From contig JBKBKC010000009.1 in the NCBI GenBank assembly GCA_046294265.1, positions 122,234 through 186,233 on the forward strand: a stretch of DNA of 64,000 bases. The letters are read 5' to 3'. The position numbers and the translations under genes are program-made. Source of the DNA: JBKBKC01 sp046294265 (GTDB taxonomy: Bacteria; Pseudomonadota; Alphaproteobacteria; Rhodobacterales; Rhodobacteraceae). Shown here in pieces: positions 16,957 to 25,377 of the stretch (the stretch's first letter is position 1; every line of letters starts with the position of its first letter). The notes below the pieces were generated by a model. The model was not told the origin of the DNA, ran no database searches, and worked only from the letters and a program-made list of their open reading frames with translations.

Positions 16957-17304
16957 ATGACCGACCCGCTGGACCTTGCCTTTGCCGCCCTCGCCGACCC
17001 GACGCGGCGGGCGATCCTGACGATGCTCTTGGAGGATGACATGGCGGTGACCGATGTGGCGGCCCCGTTCGCGATGTCGCTTGCCGCCATCTCCAAGCAC
17101 CTCAAGGTGCTGGCCGAGGCGGGGCTGATCCAGCAGGAGCGGCGCGGGCGGGTGACGTGGTGCAAGCTCGACCCCGATGCGCTGCGCGGCGCCAGTGTCT
17201 GGATGCAGGGGTTCGGGCAGTTCGATCCGGTCGATCTGGACGGGTTGGAGCGGTTTTTGGCATCCGAGCTGACGGGCGGCGGGGAGGGGGCCGCAAGCCC
17301 CTGA
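16957..17304 (+). CDS. ArsR-family winged-helix transcriptional regulator
   Basis: Regulator of 115 residues with the ArsR fold: ALADPTRRAILTML, the recognition helix in AMSLAAISKHLKVLAEAGLI, and the wing QQERRGRVTWCKLD. It lacks the paired cysteines of metal-sensing ArsR/SmtB proteins, so it is more like the non-metal group often next to SRPBCC or transporter genes. The start is the ATG after CAAGGATGCCGC. Its target is unknown; it lies alone between the atp operon and the convergent matB. Confidence 0.85.
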   Translation: MTDPLDLAFAALADPTRRAILTMLLEDDMAVTDVAAPFAMSLAAISKHLKVLAEAGLIQQERRGRVTWCKLDPDALRGASVWMQGFGQFDPVDLDGLERFLASELTGGGEGAASP

Positions 17305-17380
17305 AAAGGCGCGAAAAGCCCGTCTGGCATGCGTCCTGCCTGCGTCGGGTTTGCGTCGGGCATCCGTCCCGACAAGCTGT

Positions 17381-18895
17381 CTAGACACCTGCCGCGAACC
17401 GGCCCGCGAAGGTCTGCCGCAGGGCGGCCTTTTGCACCTTGCCCATGGCGTTGCGCGGCAGGGCATCGACCACCACGGCCGCCTTTGGCTGCTTGAACCG
17501 CGCGAGCCGGTCCCCGAGCCCCGCCAACACCGCGTCCGGATCCAGCGCCGCGCCGGGGCGCGCCACCAGCACCGCGAACACCGCCTCGCCGAAATCCGGA
17601 TGCGGCAGGCCGATGACAGCACTTTCCAGAACGCCCGGGCAGGCATCCAGCGCCTCTTCCACCTCGACCGGATAGACGTTGAAGCCGCCGGTGATGATGA
17701 GGTCCCTCGCGCGGCCCACGATGGTCACATGGCCGTCCGCATCGACCCGCCCCAGATCGCCGGTGATGAACCAGCCGTCGGGGCGCAGGTCTTCGGCGGT
17801 CTTGTCGGGCATCTGCCAGTAGCCGAGGAACACGTTGGGGCCGCGCACCTCGATCACGCCGACCTCGCCGGGGGGGACGGGCGCACCGTCCGCGATGATG
17901 CGCAGCTCCACCCCCGGCAGGGGCAGGCCCACGCTGCCCGCCCGGCGCACGCCGTCATAGGGGTTGGAGGTGTTCATGCTGGTCTCGGTCATGCCGTAGC
18001 GTTCCAGGATGCGGTGGCCGGTGCGGGCGTGGAACTGCGCATGTGTCTCGGGCAGGAGGGGGGCGGAGCCGGAGACGAAGAGGCGCATGTGGGCGGTCAG
18101 GTCGCGGGTGAAATCGGGGCGGTCGAGAAGGCGGGTGTAGAAGGTGGGCACCCCCATCATCGCGGTCGCCTGCGGCAGGTGGGCGATCACCTGGCTCGCG
18201 TCGAAGCCGGGCAGGAAGATCATGCGCCCCCCGGTCAGCAGGCTGATGTGCGTGGCGACAAAGAGGCCGTGGGTGTGAAAGATCGGCAGCGCGTGCAGGA
18301 GGGTGTCATCGGGCGTGAAGCGCCAGAGGCGGGCCAGCGTTTCGGCATTGGACAACAGGTTGCGGTGGCTGAGCATCGCGCCCTTGGACCGCCCCGTGGT
18401 GCCCGAGGTGTAGAGGATGGCCGCGAGGTCATCCGGGCTGCGCGGGGCGGGCGCGATCTGGTCGGGCCGGCCACGGGCGGCCTCGGCGAGGGTGCCGGTG
18501 CCATCGGCATTGAGCGTGAGGATCAGAGCGCCGTGCCGGGCAGCTGCGGGGGCAAGCCCGGCCGCGCGCGCCCCGTCGCAGAGGAACAGGCGCGGGGTGG
18601 CGTCGGCGAGGAAATAGGCCACCTCGGGCGCGGTATAGGCGGGGTTCAGCGGCAGGAACACCGCCCCCACGGCAAGCGCCGCGCCATAGGCGGCGAGTGC
18701 GGCGGGGCTTTTGGCGACCTGGGCGGCGATGCGGTCGCCGGGGGTGACACCCGCCGCGCGGAAGGCCTGGGCCATGCGCGCGGTGAGGGCATGGAGCGTC
18801 TGGCCTGTCAGGGGAGGGGCATCGGGCAGCAGGAGCACCGGGCTGGTGCGCTGCGCGAGGGGGGCGAAGAGGGTGGTCCAGAGCGGGTTGGTCAT
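17381..18895 (-). CDS. matB: malonyl-CoA synthetase (acyl-CoA synthetase family)
   Basis: AMP-forming ligase of 504 residues. The phosphate-binding loop YTSGTTGRSKGAML is near residue 160, followed by LPIFHTHGLFVATH, SGSAPLLPETHAQFHARTG, ERYGMTETSMNTSNPYDG and the C-terminal catalytic Lys in LPRNAMGKVQKAAL. The sequence follows rhizobial MatB closely throughout, including the MNTSNPY substrate region, which separates it from general acyl-CoA ligases. It converts malonate, ATP and CoA to malonyl-CoA. No malonyl-CoA decarboxylase or malonate transporter gene lies next to it. Confidence 0.88.
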   Translation of the reverse strand: MTNPLWTTLFAPLAQRTSPVLLLPDAPPLTGQTLHALTARMAQAFRAAGVTPGDRIAAQVAKSPAALAAYGAALAVGAVFLPLNPAYTAPEVAYFLADATPRLFLCDGARAAGLAPAAARHGALILTLNADGTGTLAEAARGRPDQIAPAPRSPDDLAAILYTSGTTGRSKGAMLSHRNLLSNAETLARLWRFTPDDTLLHALPIFHTHGLFVATHISLLTGGRMIFLPGFDASQVIAHLPQATAMMGVPTFYTRLLDRPDFTRDLTAHMRLFVSGSAPLLPETHAQFHARTGHRILERYGMTETSMNTSNPYDGVRRAGSVGLPLPGVELRIIADGAPVPPGEVGVIEVRGPNVFLGYWQMPDKTAEDLRPDGWFITGDLGRVDADGHVTIVGRARDLIITGGFNVYPVEVEEALDACPGVLESAVIGLPHPDFGEAVFAVLVARPGAALDPDAVLAGLGDRLARFKQPKAAVVVDALPRNAMGKVQKAALRQTFAGRFAAGV

Positions 18896-18937
18896 GGCGG
18901 GCCCGGAATTGCGGCGGGGTTTCGGGCGGAGGCGTCC

Positions 18938-18989
18938 GCGGGGGTTTCACACCCCCGCACCCCCGTGGGATATTTGCAGACAGAAGAAG
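18938..18989 (-). repeat. dispersed Rhodobacterales 3'-end repeat, copy 2, with terminator-like hairpin
   Basis: Downstream of mipZ on the minus strand. It reads GCTTCTTCTGTCTGCAAATA, then a C/G-rich block with a perfect 7-bp hairpin GCGGGGG / CCCCCGC (loop 7). The layout matches copy 1 at 9845-9906: a TTCTTCT...AAATA box followed by G/C hairpins after a gene end. Confidence 0.5.
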
Positions 18990-19024
18990 CAAAATTTTAG
19001 ACAAGTTTGAGGGGTTTGGCAGGG

Positions 19025-19834
19025 TTAGAAGCTGACCGTGACGCCGGGCAGGCGCAGTTCGGCGATCAGGTCGCGCAGTTCCTGGCGGGCGGCGATGTTG
19101 GAGATGTTGAGCTGGTCCACGCCGGTATCCTTGAGGTCCAGCAGCGTGAGGCCGCGCGGGAAAAGCTCGCGGAAGATCACCCGTTCGGAAAAGCCGGGGG
19201 CCACGCGAAAGCCGATGCGGCGGGCCAGATCCTCCAAAGCGGTGCCCACCTTGCGCTTGTTGTGCATCTGCTGGGCGCCGAGGCGATTGCGGACCACCAC
19301 CCAGTCGATGGGCCGCAGGCCCGCCGCGGCGCGCAGCTGGCGGGCCTGCCAGACCATTTCGGAATAGATCGACGGGCCGGTGACGCGGCCCGTCTCGGCG
19401 TCGATGCGGGCCAGGAGGTCGAAGTCGATGAAGCTGTCGTTCAGGGGGGTGATCAGCGTGTCGGCCAGCGAATGCGCGACCTGGCTGAGCCGGGTATGCG
19501 AGCCGGGGCAGTCGATGACGATGAAATCCGCCTGCGCCTCCAGCGCCGCGACGGCGGCGGCGAGGCGGGCGTCATAGGGGTTTTCGCCGGGCGCGAGGGT
19601 GGTCGCGTCGATGTCGGGCAGCGGACGGAAGTCCGGGGTTGCCAGGGCGAGGCCCGCGCGGGCGAGCCAGGCCGTGCGGTTCTCGATGTAGCGGCCGAAG
19701 CTTTGCTGGCGCAGGTCGAGGTCAAGCGCGCCGACGCGGTGGCCCAGGCGCGCGAGGGCTGTCGCCACATGCATGCATGTGGTGGATTTGCCCGAGCCGC
19801 CCTTTTCGTTGCCGACGACGATGATATGCGCCAT
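19025..19834 (-). CDS. mipZ: MipZ/ParA-like division-site ATPase
   Basis: P-loop ATPase of 269 residues with deviant Walker A GNEKGGSGKSTTCMH near residue 8, switch I DLDLRQQSFGRYIENR and Walker B FIVIDCPGSHTRLS. The long match with Caulobacter-type MipZ includes LNDSFIDFDLL and VVRNRL. MipZ dimers form a gradient from the ParB-bound origin and inhibit FtsZ polymerisation away from midcell. The start is the ATG at MAHIIVVGNEKGG; upstream in-frame sequence is Pro/Arg-rich and not family-like. It stands alone. Confidence 0.92.
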   Translation of the reverse strand: MAHIIVVGNEKGGSGKSTTCMHVATALARLGHRVGALDLDLRQQSFGRYIENRTAWLARAGLALATPDFRPLPDIDATTLAPGENPYDARLAAAVAALEAQADFIVIDCPGSHTRLSQVAHSLADTLITPLNDSFIDFDLLARIDAETGRVTGPSIYSEMVWQARQLRAAAGLRPIDWVVVRNRLGAQQMHNKRKVGTALEDLARRIGFRVAPGFSERVIFRELFPRGLTLLDLKDTGVDQLNISNIAARQELRDLIAELRLPGVTVSF

Positions 19835-20116
19835 GTGGTTTCCCGTGCCGTCCCGACTGCCCGTTTCGCGGGGCCCATTCTGGGCGGGCCTTTTGGCAAG
19901 GACTAGCCGAAAGGGGAAGGGCTTGACAGGCGGAAATCTGCGCACGCGTCGCCGCGATGCCGCGCTTGGCCGAGGGTATGGCCATGCGCGGGTCCGGCCG
20001 TCTGGTAACCCGGCCTCAGGGGGCCCGGCTGGCACGCGGGATGGTTTTGGCCGTGCGCCGGCCCGGGGCGGCGACCGACCGCCCGACCGGCGCGTGGCGG
20101 TCCTTTTGGCGGTGGC

Positions 20117-20620
20117 TCATTCGGTGACGGGGCGTGGAAGCTCGGCCGGGGCGGCCTTCACGTCGGAGGGCGCGGCGTCGCCCCCCAGGTTTGGCGGCGC
20201 GGAATGGGCCATGAGGTTCTCATCGCCGCGCAGCAACGTGCGTTCGGCGTCGGCGCGCGTGGATTCGCCGAGGTCGCTGTGCTCCACGTCGGGAAATTCC
20301 ATGGCCGCAATGGCCTTTGCCGCCTCGGAAAGGATGGACTGCGCAGAACTGAGCTGCGCGGGGGCCTCGAACACCTTTTCGGCGTCTTCGAACAGGACCG
20401 CGCAGCGTCCATGGTCGAGGTCGCCCGCACATTCTGTGACGACGGCGCGGACCTGCTGGCAGGTCTCGGGCGTCAGCGCCAGGACACAGGCGTCGACCAG
20501 GGGCACGAACATGGCGTCGGATTCGTCGCCGGTCTGCGCCGATTGGGCGCCCACCATGAGGGGAGACATGGCGAGGCACAGTCCGAGGGCCGATGTCGCA
20601 AGCAGATTGAAGGTGAACAT
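20117..20620 (-). CDS. small secreted four-cysteine protein of unknown function
   Basis: Protein of 167 residues, not recognised. It has a signal peptide (LLATSALGLCLAMSPLMVGA, cut near residue 25). The mature part has four cysteines at 45, 54, 64 and 73, spaced like two disulfides, followed by an acidic helical region and a Pro/Ala-rich tail. It is probably periplasmic. It has its own upstream gap of 260 bases holding the rpmE terminator, and 281 bases to mipZ downstream. Codon use and GC3 look like the neighbours, so it is a real gene. Confidence 0.7.
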   Translation of the reverse strand: MFTFNLLATSALGLCLAMSPLMVGAQSAQTGDESDAMFVPLVDACVLALTPETCQQVRAVVTECAGDLDHGRCAVLFEDAEKVFEAPAQLSSAQSILSEAAKAIAAMEFPDVEHSDLGESTRADAERTLLRGDENLMAHSAPPNLGGDAAPSDVKAAPAELPRPVTE

Positions 20621-20828
20621 CCCAGTCTCCTGTCATTGTGGTCGGGCGAGGCAAGGACGTCTTGCTGTGCCGGACGGAACCGCCCTAGCCCGGTTAAACG
20701 CGACGCAACGGCGCCCGGTTCCAGACGCCGGAGGTTTTTTCGGACGCGCGGGCCGCAAGGAGGCCGGCGACGAGGACGGGTGAGGCTGGAGGTCGGCGGG
20801 ACTGCCGGGTTCCGAAGGGGCGGAACGG

Positions 20829-20854
20829 AAAACGCCGCCCCTTCCGGGACGGCG
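20829..20854 (-). terminator. rho-independent terminator after rpmE
   Basis: On the minus strand a 9-bp stem CGCCGTCCC / GGGGCGGCG (one G-U pair) with loop GGAA is followed by TTTT, 28 bases after the rpmE stop. It closes the ffh-to-rpmE block. Confidence 0.8.
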
Positions 20855-20882
20855 CGGGATGCTGCACGCGGTGGCGGTGGGG

Positions 20883-21104
20883 TCAGAAGCCCAGGCCCGC
20901 ATATTTGTTCTTGAACTTCGACACGCGGCCGCCGGTGTCCAGCAGCTTGGCCGAGCCGCCTGTCCATGCGGGGTGCACCGAGGGGTCGATGTCGAGCGCC
21001 ATCGAATCGCCGTCCTTGCCCCAGGTGGTCTTGGTCTGGAACACGGTGCCGTCGGTCATCTTGACGTTGATGATGTGATAGTCGGGGTGGATGCCGTCTT
21101 TCAT
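20883..21104 (-). CDS. rpmE: 50S ribosomal protein bL31
   Basis: Ribosomal protein of 73 residues starting MKDGIHPDYH, with TTWGKDGDSMALDID, the conserved HPAWTGG and a GRVSKFKNKYAGLGF end. It lacks the CxxC zinc-ribbon cysteines, so it is a zinc-independent (C-minus) form. The start was chosen at MKDGIHP rather than an in-frame ATG 15 bases earlier. It lies 11 bases downstream of rplS. Confidence 0.95.
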   Translation of the reverse strand: MKDGIHPDYHIINVKMTDGTVFQTKTTWGKDGDSMALDIDPSVHPAWTGGSAKLLDTGGRVSKFKNKYAGLGF

Positions 21105-21115
21105 CGCCTGGGCCC

Positions 21116-21490
21116 TCACTCGGATTTTGCTTTGTAGGTGGTCGCTTCCGCGATGCGGGCCGATTTGCCGCGCCGGGTGCGCAGGTAATAGAGTTTCGCC
21201 CGGCGGACACGGCCGCGGCGCACCACCTCGATGCTGTCGATGTTGGTCGAATAGAGCGGGAACACCCGTTCCACGCCTTCGCCAAAGCTGATCTTGCGGA
21301 CGGTGAAGCTGGCCGCGATGGAGGCGCCGCCCTGGCGGGCGATGCAGACGCCCTCATAGGCCTGCACGCGGCTGCGCGTGCCCTCGGTGACCTTGTAGCC
21401 GACGCGGACGGTATCGCCCGCGCGGAAATCCGGGATCGTCTTGCCCAGTTCGGCGATCTGTTCCGCCTCGATCTGTGCGATCAGGTTCAT
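21116..21490 (-). CDS. rplS: 50S ribosomal protein bL19
   Basis: Ribosomal protein of 124 residues, with MNLIAQIEAEQIAELGK at the start, then FRAGDTVRVGYKVTEG, the core SFGEGVERVFPLYS and RRAKLYYLRTRRGKSARI. It lies at the 30S-50S interface. The start is the ATG behind AAGGAAAGGATATGCG. Upstream is a 240-base leader with a hairpin. Confidence 0.96.
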   Translation of the reverse strand: MNLIAQIEAEQIAELGKTIPDFRAGDTVRVGYKVTEGTRSRVQAYEGVCIARQGGASIAASFTVRKISFGEGVERVFPLYSTNIDSIEVVRRGRVRRAKLYYLRTRRGKSARIAEATTYKAKSE

Positions 21491-21633
21491 CGCATATCCT
21501 TTCCTTGCCCGCGGTTTGCCCGCAGAGGTGATGCCGCCCGAGAGCTCCTGGTCTTCGACCGGGTCCCCATCCGCGAAGGATGAGCCCGCCAGAGATCGTG
21601 CCTGCTTGTCTGTCGTGACCCGGGCGCGCCTTT

Positions 21634-21653
21634 CCCGGCCGAAGAAGGCCGGG
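21634..21653 (-). promoter_or_regulatory. rplS leader hairpin
   Basis: 7-bp perfect stem CCCGGCC / GGCCGGG with a 6-base loop inside the 242-base gap between the phosphotransferase gene and rplS. It has no T run. It may be a structured 5' leader of the rplS-rpmE transcript, as ribosomal-protein genes often carry. Confidence 0.3.
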
Positions 21654-21732
21654 CGTTGCGGCAACAGCCCAAGGCCCGGATGACCCCTGCGGATCCCGGA
21701 CAGGCGGCGTATAGGGCCGGGCGGGGGCGGGG

Positions 21733-22731
21733 TCAAGCGTCGGGATGATCGGTGGCGAAGGCCGCGAGGCGGTCAAGGTCGGCGCGGCGGTAGGCGGCCT
21801 TGGCCGGGCCCGCGCTGTCGAAGGTCATGGCCGCCACGACGGTCAGGTAAAGTTTGCCCGCAAGGGCGCGGGGCAGGTCGTGGCGGCACTGGGCGAGGGT
21901 GAAGCCGGTGACGCCATGGGCGGTCAGCGCGGCGTGGTAGGTGGCGGTCAGGTCATCCTGCGCCGCCCGCCTGACGGCAGGGGTGAGCGAGGAGGCGAGG
22001 AAATAGCACAGATCCCAGGCCGGGTGCCCCTGCCCCGCCATCTGCCAATCGAGGATCGCCGCGCGGTGCCCGCCCGGCGCCGCGCCGAACAGGAGGTTCT
22101 CCAGATGCGGATCGCGGTGGATCAGGGTGCGGGCGCCGGAGTTTGGCATCAGCGCGGGGCCATGGCGGGCCAGCCGGTCCCCCAGCGCCACCAGCGGGGC
22201 GGGCAGGTCGGGGTGGCGGGCGCGGAAGGCGGGCCAGAGCGCGGGAAAGGGAAACTCGGCCAGGAATTCTGGGCCTTGCAGGGTGGCGAGGTCGGCGTGG
22301 TTCCACCAGCGGGCATGGACAACGGCCAGCGCGCGCAGGGCATCGGCCGCGCGGGCCGGATCGCAGCCCTCGCTCAGGCACATCGGTGTGAGGGGCCCGA
22401 GGTCCTGCATCAGAAGGATCGAGCCCGCGTCATCGGCGGCGGCGTAGGGGACCTGTGGGACGGGCAGGCCGGGGGCGGCGAAGCGGGTGTAGAAGGCCAC
22501 CTCGCGCGCGTTGGCGGGCGCGAGGGCGGCGCGCGGGGCGGGGGCGGCAGGGGGCAGCTTGGCGATCAGGGTGCAGGCGTCGGCCAGCGTGATGCGCCAG
22601 ACTTCGCCCCCCGAAAAGGCGCGCTCGGCGCCGATGCGGGCCATGGTGTGGGCCGTGACGGGACGGCCGAGCGCATGGGACAGCCAGGCGGGGGTGATGT
22701 CACGGGCATGGGCGGGGATCGCCCTCGTCAT
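21733..22731 (-). CDS. aminoglycoside phosphotransferase (APH)-family kinase of unknown substrate
   Basis: Protein-kinase-fold small-molecule kinase of 332 residues. The catalytic loop is LIHRDPHLENLLFG and the metal-binding Asp is in ILDWQMAGQGHPAWDLCYFL; the Lys-bearing N-lobe has CTLIAKLP near residue 60. It resembles the DUF1679/ecdysteroid-kinase-like APH proteins, whose substrates are mostly unknown; antibiotic resistance is not implied. It sits between trmD and rplS in the translation block. Confidence 0.8.
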   Translation of the reverse strand: MTRAIPAHARDITPAWLSHALGRPVTAHTMARIGAERAFSGGEVWRITLADACTLIAKLPPAAPAPRAALAPANAREVAFYTRFAAPGLPVPQVPYAAADDAGSILLMQDLGPLTPMCLSEGCDPARAADALRALAVVHARWWNHADLATLQGPEFLAEFPFPALWPAFRARHPDLPAPLVALGDRLARHGPALMPNSGARTLIHRDPHLENLLFGAAPGGHRAAILDWQMAGQGHPAWDLCYFLASSLTPAVRRAAQDDLTATYHAALTAHGVTGFTLAQCRHDLPRALAGKLYLTVVAAMTFDSAGPAKAAYRRADLDRLAAFATDHPDA

Positions 22732-22769
22732 CGCGCCCCCCTCATTGCGCCCTCGTCATCGCGCCCTCG

Positions 22770-23588
22770 TCATCGCGGCCCGGGCGAGCGGCGCAGATAG
22801 GCGGCCCAGAGGTCGGGGCGGCGGGCGCGGGTCAGCGCCTCGGCTTCTTGCTGCCGCCAGCGGGCGATCTGCCCGTGATGGCCCGATTGCAGCACCTCGG
22901 GGATCGGCAGGCCCTGCCAGTCGGCGGGGCGGGTATAGTGCGGATGCTCGAGCAGCCCGTTGGAAAAGCTTTCCTCCTCGGTCGAGGTCTGGTTGCCCAG
23001 CACACCGGGGATCAGCCGCACGGCGGCATCGAGCATGGCCTGCGCCGCGATCTCGCCCCCCGTCAGGACGAAATCGCCCAAGGACAGCTCATCAATGGCG
23101 TGGTGGTCCAGCACGCGTTGGTCCACCCCCTCGAACCGGCCACACAGCAGCGTGACGCCCTGCCCCGCCGCCCAGTCGCGCGCGATGCCTTGAGTAAAGG
23201 GGCGGCCGCGGGGAGACAGATAGACGACGGGCCAGAGGGCGCGGTCGGGCGGCGTGCCCGCCGCGGCCATGTCCAGCGCGCGGTCCACCACATCGGCGCG
23301 CAGGACCATGCCCGCGCCACCCCCGGCGGGGGTGTCATCGACGTTGCGGTGCCGCCCCTCGCCAAAGGGGCGCAGGTCGATGGGGGTCAGGCGCCAGAGC
23401 CCCGCATCCAGCGCCTTGCCCGTCAGGCTGAGGCCGAGGGTGCCGGGGAACGCCTCGGGGAAGAGGGTGATGACGCGCGCCTCCCATGCGCCCGCCACGG
23501 TGCGGTCCTGCATCAGGTCGCGCGGCGTGGCCGAGGGGCGGATGGACATGCGGCCATGCGAGCGGGGGGGGGCGGGCGTGTCGGTCAT
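22770..23588 (-). CDS. trmD: tRNA (guanine37-N1)-methyltransferase TrmD
   Basis: SPOUT methyltransferase of 272 residues that makes m1G37 in tRNAs for Leu, Pro and Arg, preventing +1 frameshifts. The knot motifs VTLLCGRFEGVDQRV and GDFVLTGGEIAAQAMLDA are present, with the catalytic-region sequence DDTPAGGGAGMVLRADVV. It has an N-terminal extension of about 40 residues before VITLFPEAFPGTLG compared with the E. coli enzyme; this may be real or reflect a downstream start. It lies between the 363-residue membrane protein and the phosphotransferase gene. Confidence 0.95.
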   Translation of the reverse strand: MTDTPAPPRSHGRMSIRPSATPRDLMQDRTVAGAWEARVITLFPEAFPGTLGLSLTGKALDAGLWRLTPIDLRPFGEGRHRNVDDTPAGGGAGMVLRADVVDRALDMAAAGTPPDRALWPVVYLSPRGRPFTQGIARDWAAGQGVTLLCGRFEGVDQRVLDHHAIDELSLGDFVLTGGEIAAQAMLDAAVRLIPGVLGNQTSTEEESFSNGLLEHPHYTRPADWQGLPIPEVLQSGHHGQIARWRQQEAEALTRARRPDLWAAYLRRSPGPR

Positions 23589-23637
23589 GGCCGGGGCATA
23601 GCGAAAAGGCAGCGGGGCGGAAAGGGGTGGGGCGCGG

Positions 23638-24729
23638 TCAGTCGCCGTTACCGCCGCCGCTGCCCTCGCCGGACTGGCCGCCCGCACCCTGACTGCTGCC
23701 AAGGCTGCCCGAGGTTCCGGCCTGCGGGTCGGACGGCGTGGCGAAACTGGCCGCAGGGGTGTCCTGATGGCCCGCCGTTGTGGCGATGGCCCCGTCCGTG
23801 CGGCCGTCCGACAGGTCCGCCGGGACGGCATAGATGTCACCCGAGCGCCGCGCGGCGTCATCCAGCGCGTCGGCCAGCACCGCGAGGCTGCGCGCGGTGG
23901 CGGGCACAACGGCCTCAGCCGCCGCCTGGCGCACCCGCGCGGTCATCGGAAAATCGCCCCAGCTTTCCGGAAGGGCCACGATCACCGGCAGCGCATGGTC
24001 GGCGAACAGCTTTTCCAGCGCCCCCTCGCCCTGCGCGGCCGTAAAGGCATCCGACAGCATCCCGCAGCCGATATAGCGTTCGGCCACCAACCGGTCGGTG
24101 GCCCACAGGATCAGCCCCCGGCGGGCGGCGATGTGGCGGCCCGGGGCCGCCTGCAGACGGTCCACCAGCGCGCGCAAGCGCAGGGGCGTGCTGCCGCCCG
24201 CAAGGATCGCCTGCACCCCCGCCCGCGCAGGCCCGTCGGGCGCATCGTCGGGCAACAGAAGCAGGGGCCCGATCTCGGTCGCCGCCGTCTGCGGATCCTC
24301 GGACGCGGCGGACAGGCCGTTCACGCGGGCGATGGCATCGTCGAGGAACGAGGCCATCTCGGCGTCCGTTGCCGGGTTCCAGACCAGCCGGGCCAGCGGC
24401 ACGGCGAGGAACGACAGCGCCAGCGCGACCGAGGCCGGGATTGCGGCGAGGTGCCCCGCGACCCCGCCGATGCCGCGCCCGATGCCGAACATCACCGACA
24501 CCAGCACCACCATCAGCACCACCCGCGCAAGCGCACCGGCGATGACCCCCGGTTCGCGCCAGCCGGGCGCATCGCGCGGCCAGTCCTCGGGGCGCATCAC
24601 GATCTGCCACAGCACGAAGATCGCCGCAAAGGCGGGCAGGACGTTCCAGCCATGCCCCGCCAGCCCCGCCAGAAGCGGCCCGGCATAGAGCACCAGCGTC
24701 AGCACCTTCAGCAAGGCAAGCCGGTTCAT
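23638..24729 (-). CDS. uncharacterised membrane protein in the rimM-trmD interval
   Basis: Protein of 363 residues, not recognised as a named family. There are four hydrophobic segments in the first 130 residues (VLTLVLYAGPLLAGLAG, VLPAFAAIFVLWQIVM, VVLMVVLVSVMFGIG, IPASVALALSFLAVPLA). The rest is a soluble domain of about 200 residues rich in Ala/Leu, and a low-complexity Gly/Ser tail ends in GSGGGNGD. The position within the conserved translation operon suggests a conserved Rhodobacterales gene. No catalytic motif is seen. Confidence 0.7.
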   Translation of the reverse strand: MNRLALLKVLTLVLYAGPLLAGLAGHGWNVLPAFAAIFVLWQIVMRPEDWPRDAPGWREPGVIAGALARVVLMVVLVSVMFGIGRGIGGVAGHLAAIPASVALALSFLAVPLARLVWNPATDAEMASFLDDAIARVNGLSAASEDPQTAATEIGPLLLLPDDAPDGPARAGVQAILAGGSTPLRLRALVDRLQAAPGRHIAARRGLILWATDRLVAERYIGCGMLSDAFTAAQGEGALEKLFADHALPVIVALPESWGDFPMTARVRQAAAEAVVPATARSLAVLADALDDAARRSGDIYAVPADLSDGRTDGAIATTAGHQDTPAASFATPSDPQAGTSGSLGSSQGAGGQSGEGSGGGNGD

Positions 24730-24812
24730 GATGGCCTGTTCCCCTGGTCACGCAGGCGTGAGGATGCCCCGCATGACCGGTTTAGTCCAGCCCCGGGGCG
24801 GGAATGCGGCGA

Positions 24813-25376
24813 TCAGTCGATATCGGCGGGCGGATCGGCCACGATGCGGCCCGCGGCAAGGTCCACCGTGGGCACGGCCGCGCGCGTGAACGGCAGCAGC
24901 GTCACGCGGCCGCGGGCGTCGGCAATCTCCAGCATGTCGCCCGCCCCGTGGTTGTGCACCGCCTGCACGCGGCCCATCAGCGCGCCGCCGGTATCGCGCA
25001 CCTCCAGCCCGATCAGGTCGACGTGGTAGAATTCGTCATCGGGCAGTTGCGGCAGCTTTGCGCGATCCACCCAGAGCGTGGTGCCGCGCAGGGCATCCGC
25101 GGCCTCCTTGGTGGCAATGCCCGCGATGCGTGCGCCAAGGCCGCCCGAGACGGGCCGCGTGAGGCGGAGGATGAAGGACCGCGCGCCATCCTCGGCGAAC
25201 ACCGGGCCATAGGCGGCGATGTCCTCGGGCGTGGCGCAAAAGGATTTCAGGCGCAGCTCGCCCGCCACGCCGAAGGCGCCCGCGATGGCACCGATGCAGA
25301 TGCGGTCGGGGTGCGGCGCAAGGGGCGGATCTTGCGACGTGGGGGGCTGTGGGGGGGGGGGCTTCGGGGCCGTCAT
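24813..25376 (-). CDS. rimM: 16S rRNA processing protein RimM
   Basis: Ribosome maturation factor of 187 residues that binds uS19 and helps assemble the 30S head. It has an N-terminal beta-barrel (ICIGAIAGAFGVAGELRLKSF, partly shown) and a C-terminal PRC barrel with DDEFYHVDLIGLEV and VHNHGAGDMLEI. The start at MTAPKPP gives a Pro-rich tail of about 22 residues before the conserved domain. It begins 1 base after bluB. Confidence 0.94.
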   Translation of the reverse strand: MTAPKPPPPQPPTSQDPPLAPHPDRICIGAIAGAFGVAGELRLKSFCATPEDIAAYGPVFAEDGARSFILRLTRPVSGGLGARIAGIATKEAADALRGTTLWVDRAKLPQLPDDEFYHVDLIGLEVRDTGGALMGRVQAVHNHGAGDMLEIADARGRVTLLPFTRAAVPTVDLAAGRIVADPPADID

Positions 25377-25377
25377 G

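Noticed and set aside
16957..17304. The ArsR regulator as the missing SoxR
   Set aside because: It is nearly 40 kb from the sox genes, adjacent to the atp operon, and lacks the paired redox cysteines expected of SoxR/BigR-type proteins.
21733..22731. The APH-family kinase as an antibiotic-resistance gene
   Set aside because: It is embedded in a core translation operon, with host-like composition and no mobile context; APH-fold kinases are common metabolic enzymes.
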